From assembly GCF_030160235.1 (NCBI RefSeq), contig NZ_BSNY01000023.1, forward strand, positions 62,001-126,000: a DNA stretch of 64,000 nucleotides, in the 5' to 3' direction. Made by a program: the position numbers and the translations under genes. The notes below the pieces were generated by a model. It was not told where the DNA came from, did no database searches, and worked only from the letters and a program-made list of their open reading frames with translations. Within the stretch, counting starts at the first letter, position 1; every line of letters starts with the position of its first letter. The stretch is from Mesorhizobium huakuii. GTDB lineage: Bacteria > Pseudomonadota > Alphaproteobacteria > Rhizobiales > Rhizobiaceae. Positions 63,826-64,000 of this stretch are shown here, piece after piece.

Positions 63826-64000
63826 TCACCCCTTCCGCTTCTCCACCTCAGCCTTCCGCAGCAGGAACCGCTGGATCTTGCCGCTCGGCGTCTTCGGCAA
63901 TTCGGCCACGAAATCGATCTCGCGCGGATAGGCGTGGGCCGAGAGCCGTTTGCGGACGTGTTGCGCCAGTTCCTCGGCGAGTTCGGGGCTGCCCTGGTAG
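63826..64000 (-). CDS. Acyl-CoA synthetase (AMP-binding), C-terminal end, partial
   Basis: The last 58 codons of a minus-strand gene cut by the window edge. The segment YPREIDFVAELPKTPSGKIQRFL is the C-terminal domain of adenylate-forming enzymes, with the catalytic Lys in SGKIQR. The end EVEKRKG is typical of acyl- or aryl-CoA ligases. Substrate cannot be told from this piece. Confidence 0.85.
   Translation of the reverse strand, partial: YQGSPELAEELAQHVRKRLSAHAYPREIDFVAELPKTPSGKIQRFLLRKAEVEKRKG

Overview
The window reads as a chromosomal segment of a high-GC alphaproteobacterium of the Rhizobiales, most like Mesorhizobium or a close relative. The grounds are a Ku/LigD end-joining locus, a SyrA-type exopolysaccharide repressor, a DUF1236 protein, a VirK/YbjX (DUF535) protein, many GST and GNAT genes, and large palindromic intergenic repeats of the rhizobial kind. 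No rRNA, tRNA, CRISPR array, transposase or phage gene was recognised. The assignment rests on protein resemblance and was not tested by database search.

Layout. 1-5.1 kb: the end of an exopolysaccharide-type cluster (GT4 glycosyltransferase, Wzx-like flippase, two tandem CelD/BcsL-type acyltransferases). 5.1-6.4 kb: EthD protein, a 58-aa Flp pilin and a small unknown. 6.5-11.3 kb: ligD, a decayed ligD-like tail, ku, and a Ku-coupled BRCT/HTH/TPR protein. 11.3-13.4 kb: unknown protein, alpha/beta hydrolase, exonuclease III. 13.5-16.2 kb: a lower-GC pair, an M4 (protealysin-like) metallopeptidase and an exported CAGCH protein. 16.8-18.1 kb: a membrane-anchored SdrD-B-like protein converging on a 35-aa RiPP-type precursor. 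18.5-23.1 kb: GNAT, seven-bladed WD40 membrane protein, Sel1-repeat gene broken by one TAG. 23.3-28.4 kb: cytosine-deaminase-like amidohydrolase, DUF535, sulfotransferase, SyrA-like and small membrane proteins, DUF1236. 28.5-44 kb: a housekeeping and detoxification stretch (four GST-superfamily genes, two SDRs, two F420-reductase-like genes, LysR regulators, a catalytically dead HtrA-like protein, ABC-F ATPase, VOC and YdeI proteins, exported small proteins). 44-49.7 kb: LysR, CHASE-PAS-GGDEF-EAL protein, GlxA-type regulator, PlsY. 49.7-55.8 kb: a PotABCD-like polyamine-type ABC operon downstream of htpG. 56-59.3 kb: small zinc-ribbon and exported unknowns, then RsmB. 59.3-64 kb: YgiQ radical SAM protein, coiled-coil and Gly-rich exported proteins, and the C-terminal end of an acyl-CoA synthetase cut by the window edge.

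Working units. The clearest operons are the glycosyltransferase-flippase-acyltransferase run, ku with its BRCT/HTH/TPR partner (ATGA overlap), the polyamine-type transporter (4-base overlaps), and the glutathionyl-hydroquinone reductase with its hydrolase. The most unusual items are the orphan RiPP-like precursor, the Ku-coupled multidomain protein, the M4/CAGCH pair, the triad-less HtrA-like protein, the amber-split Sel1 gene, and a 168-bp palindromic mosaic element with partial relatives elsewhere in the window.
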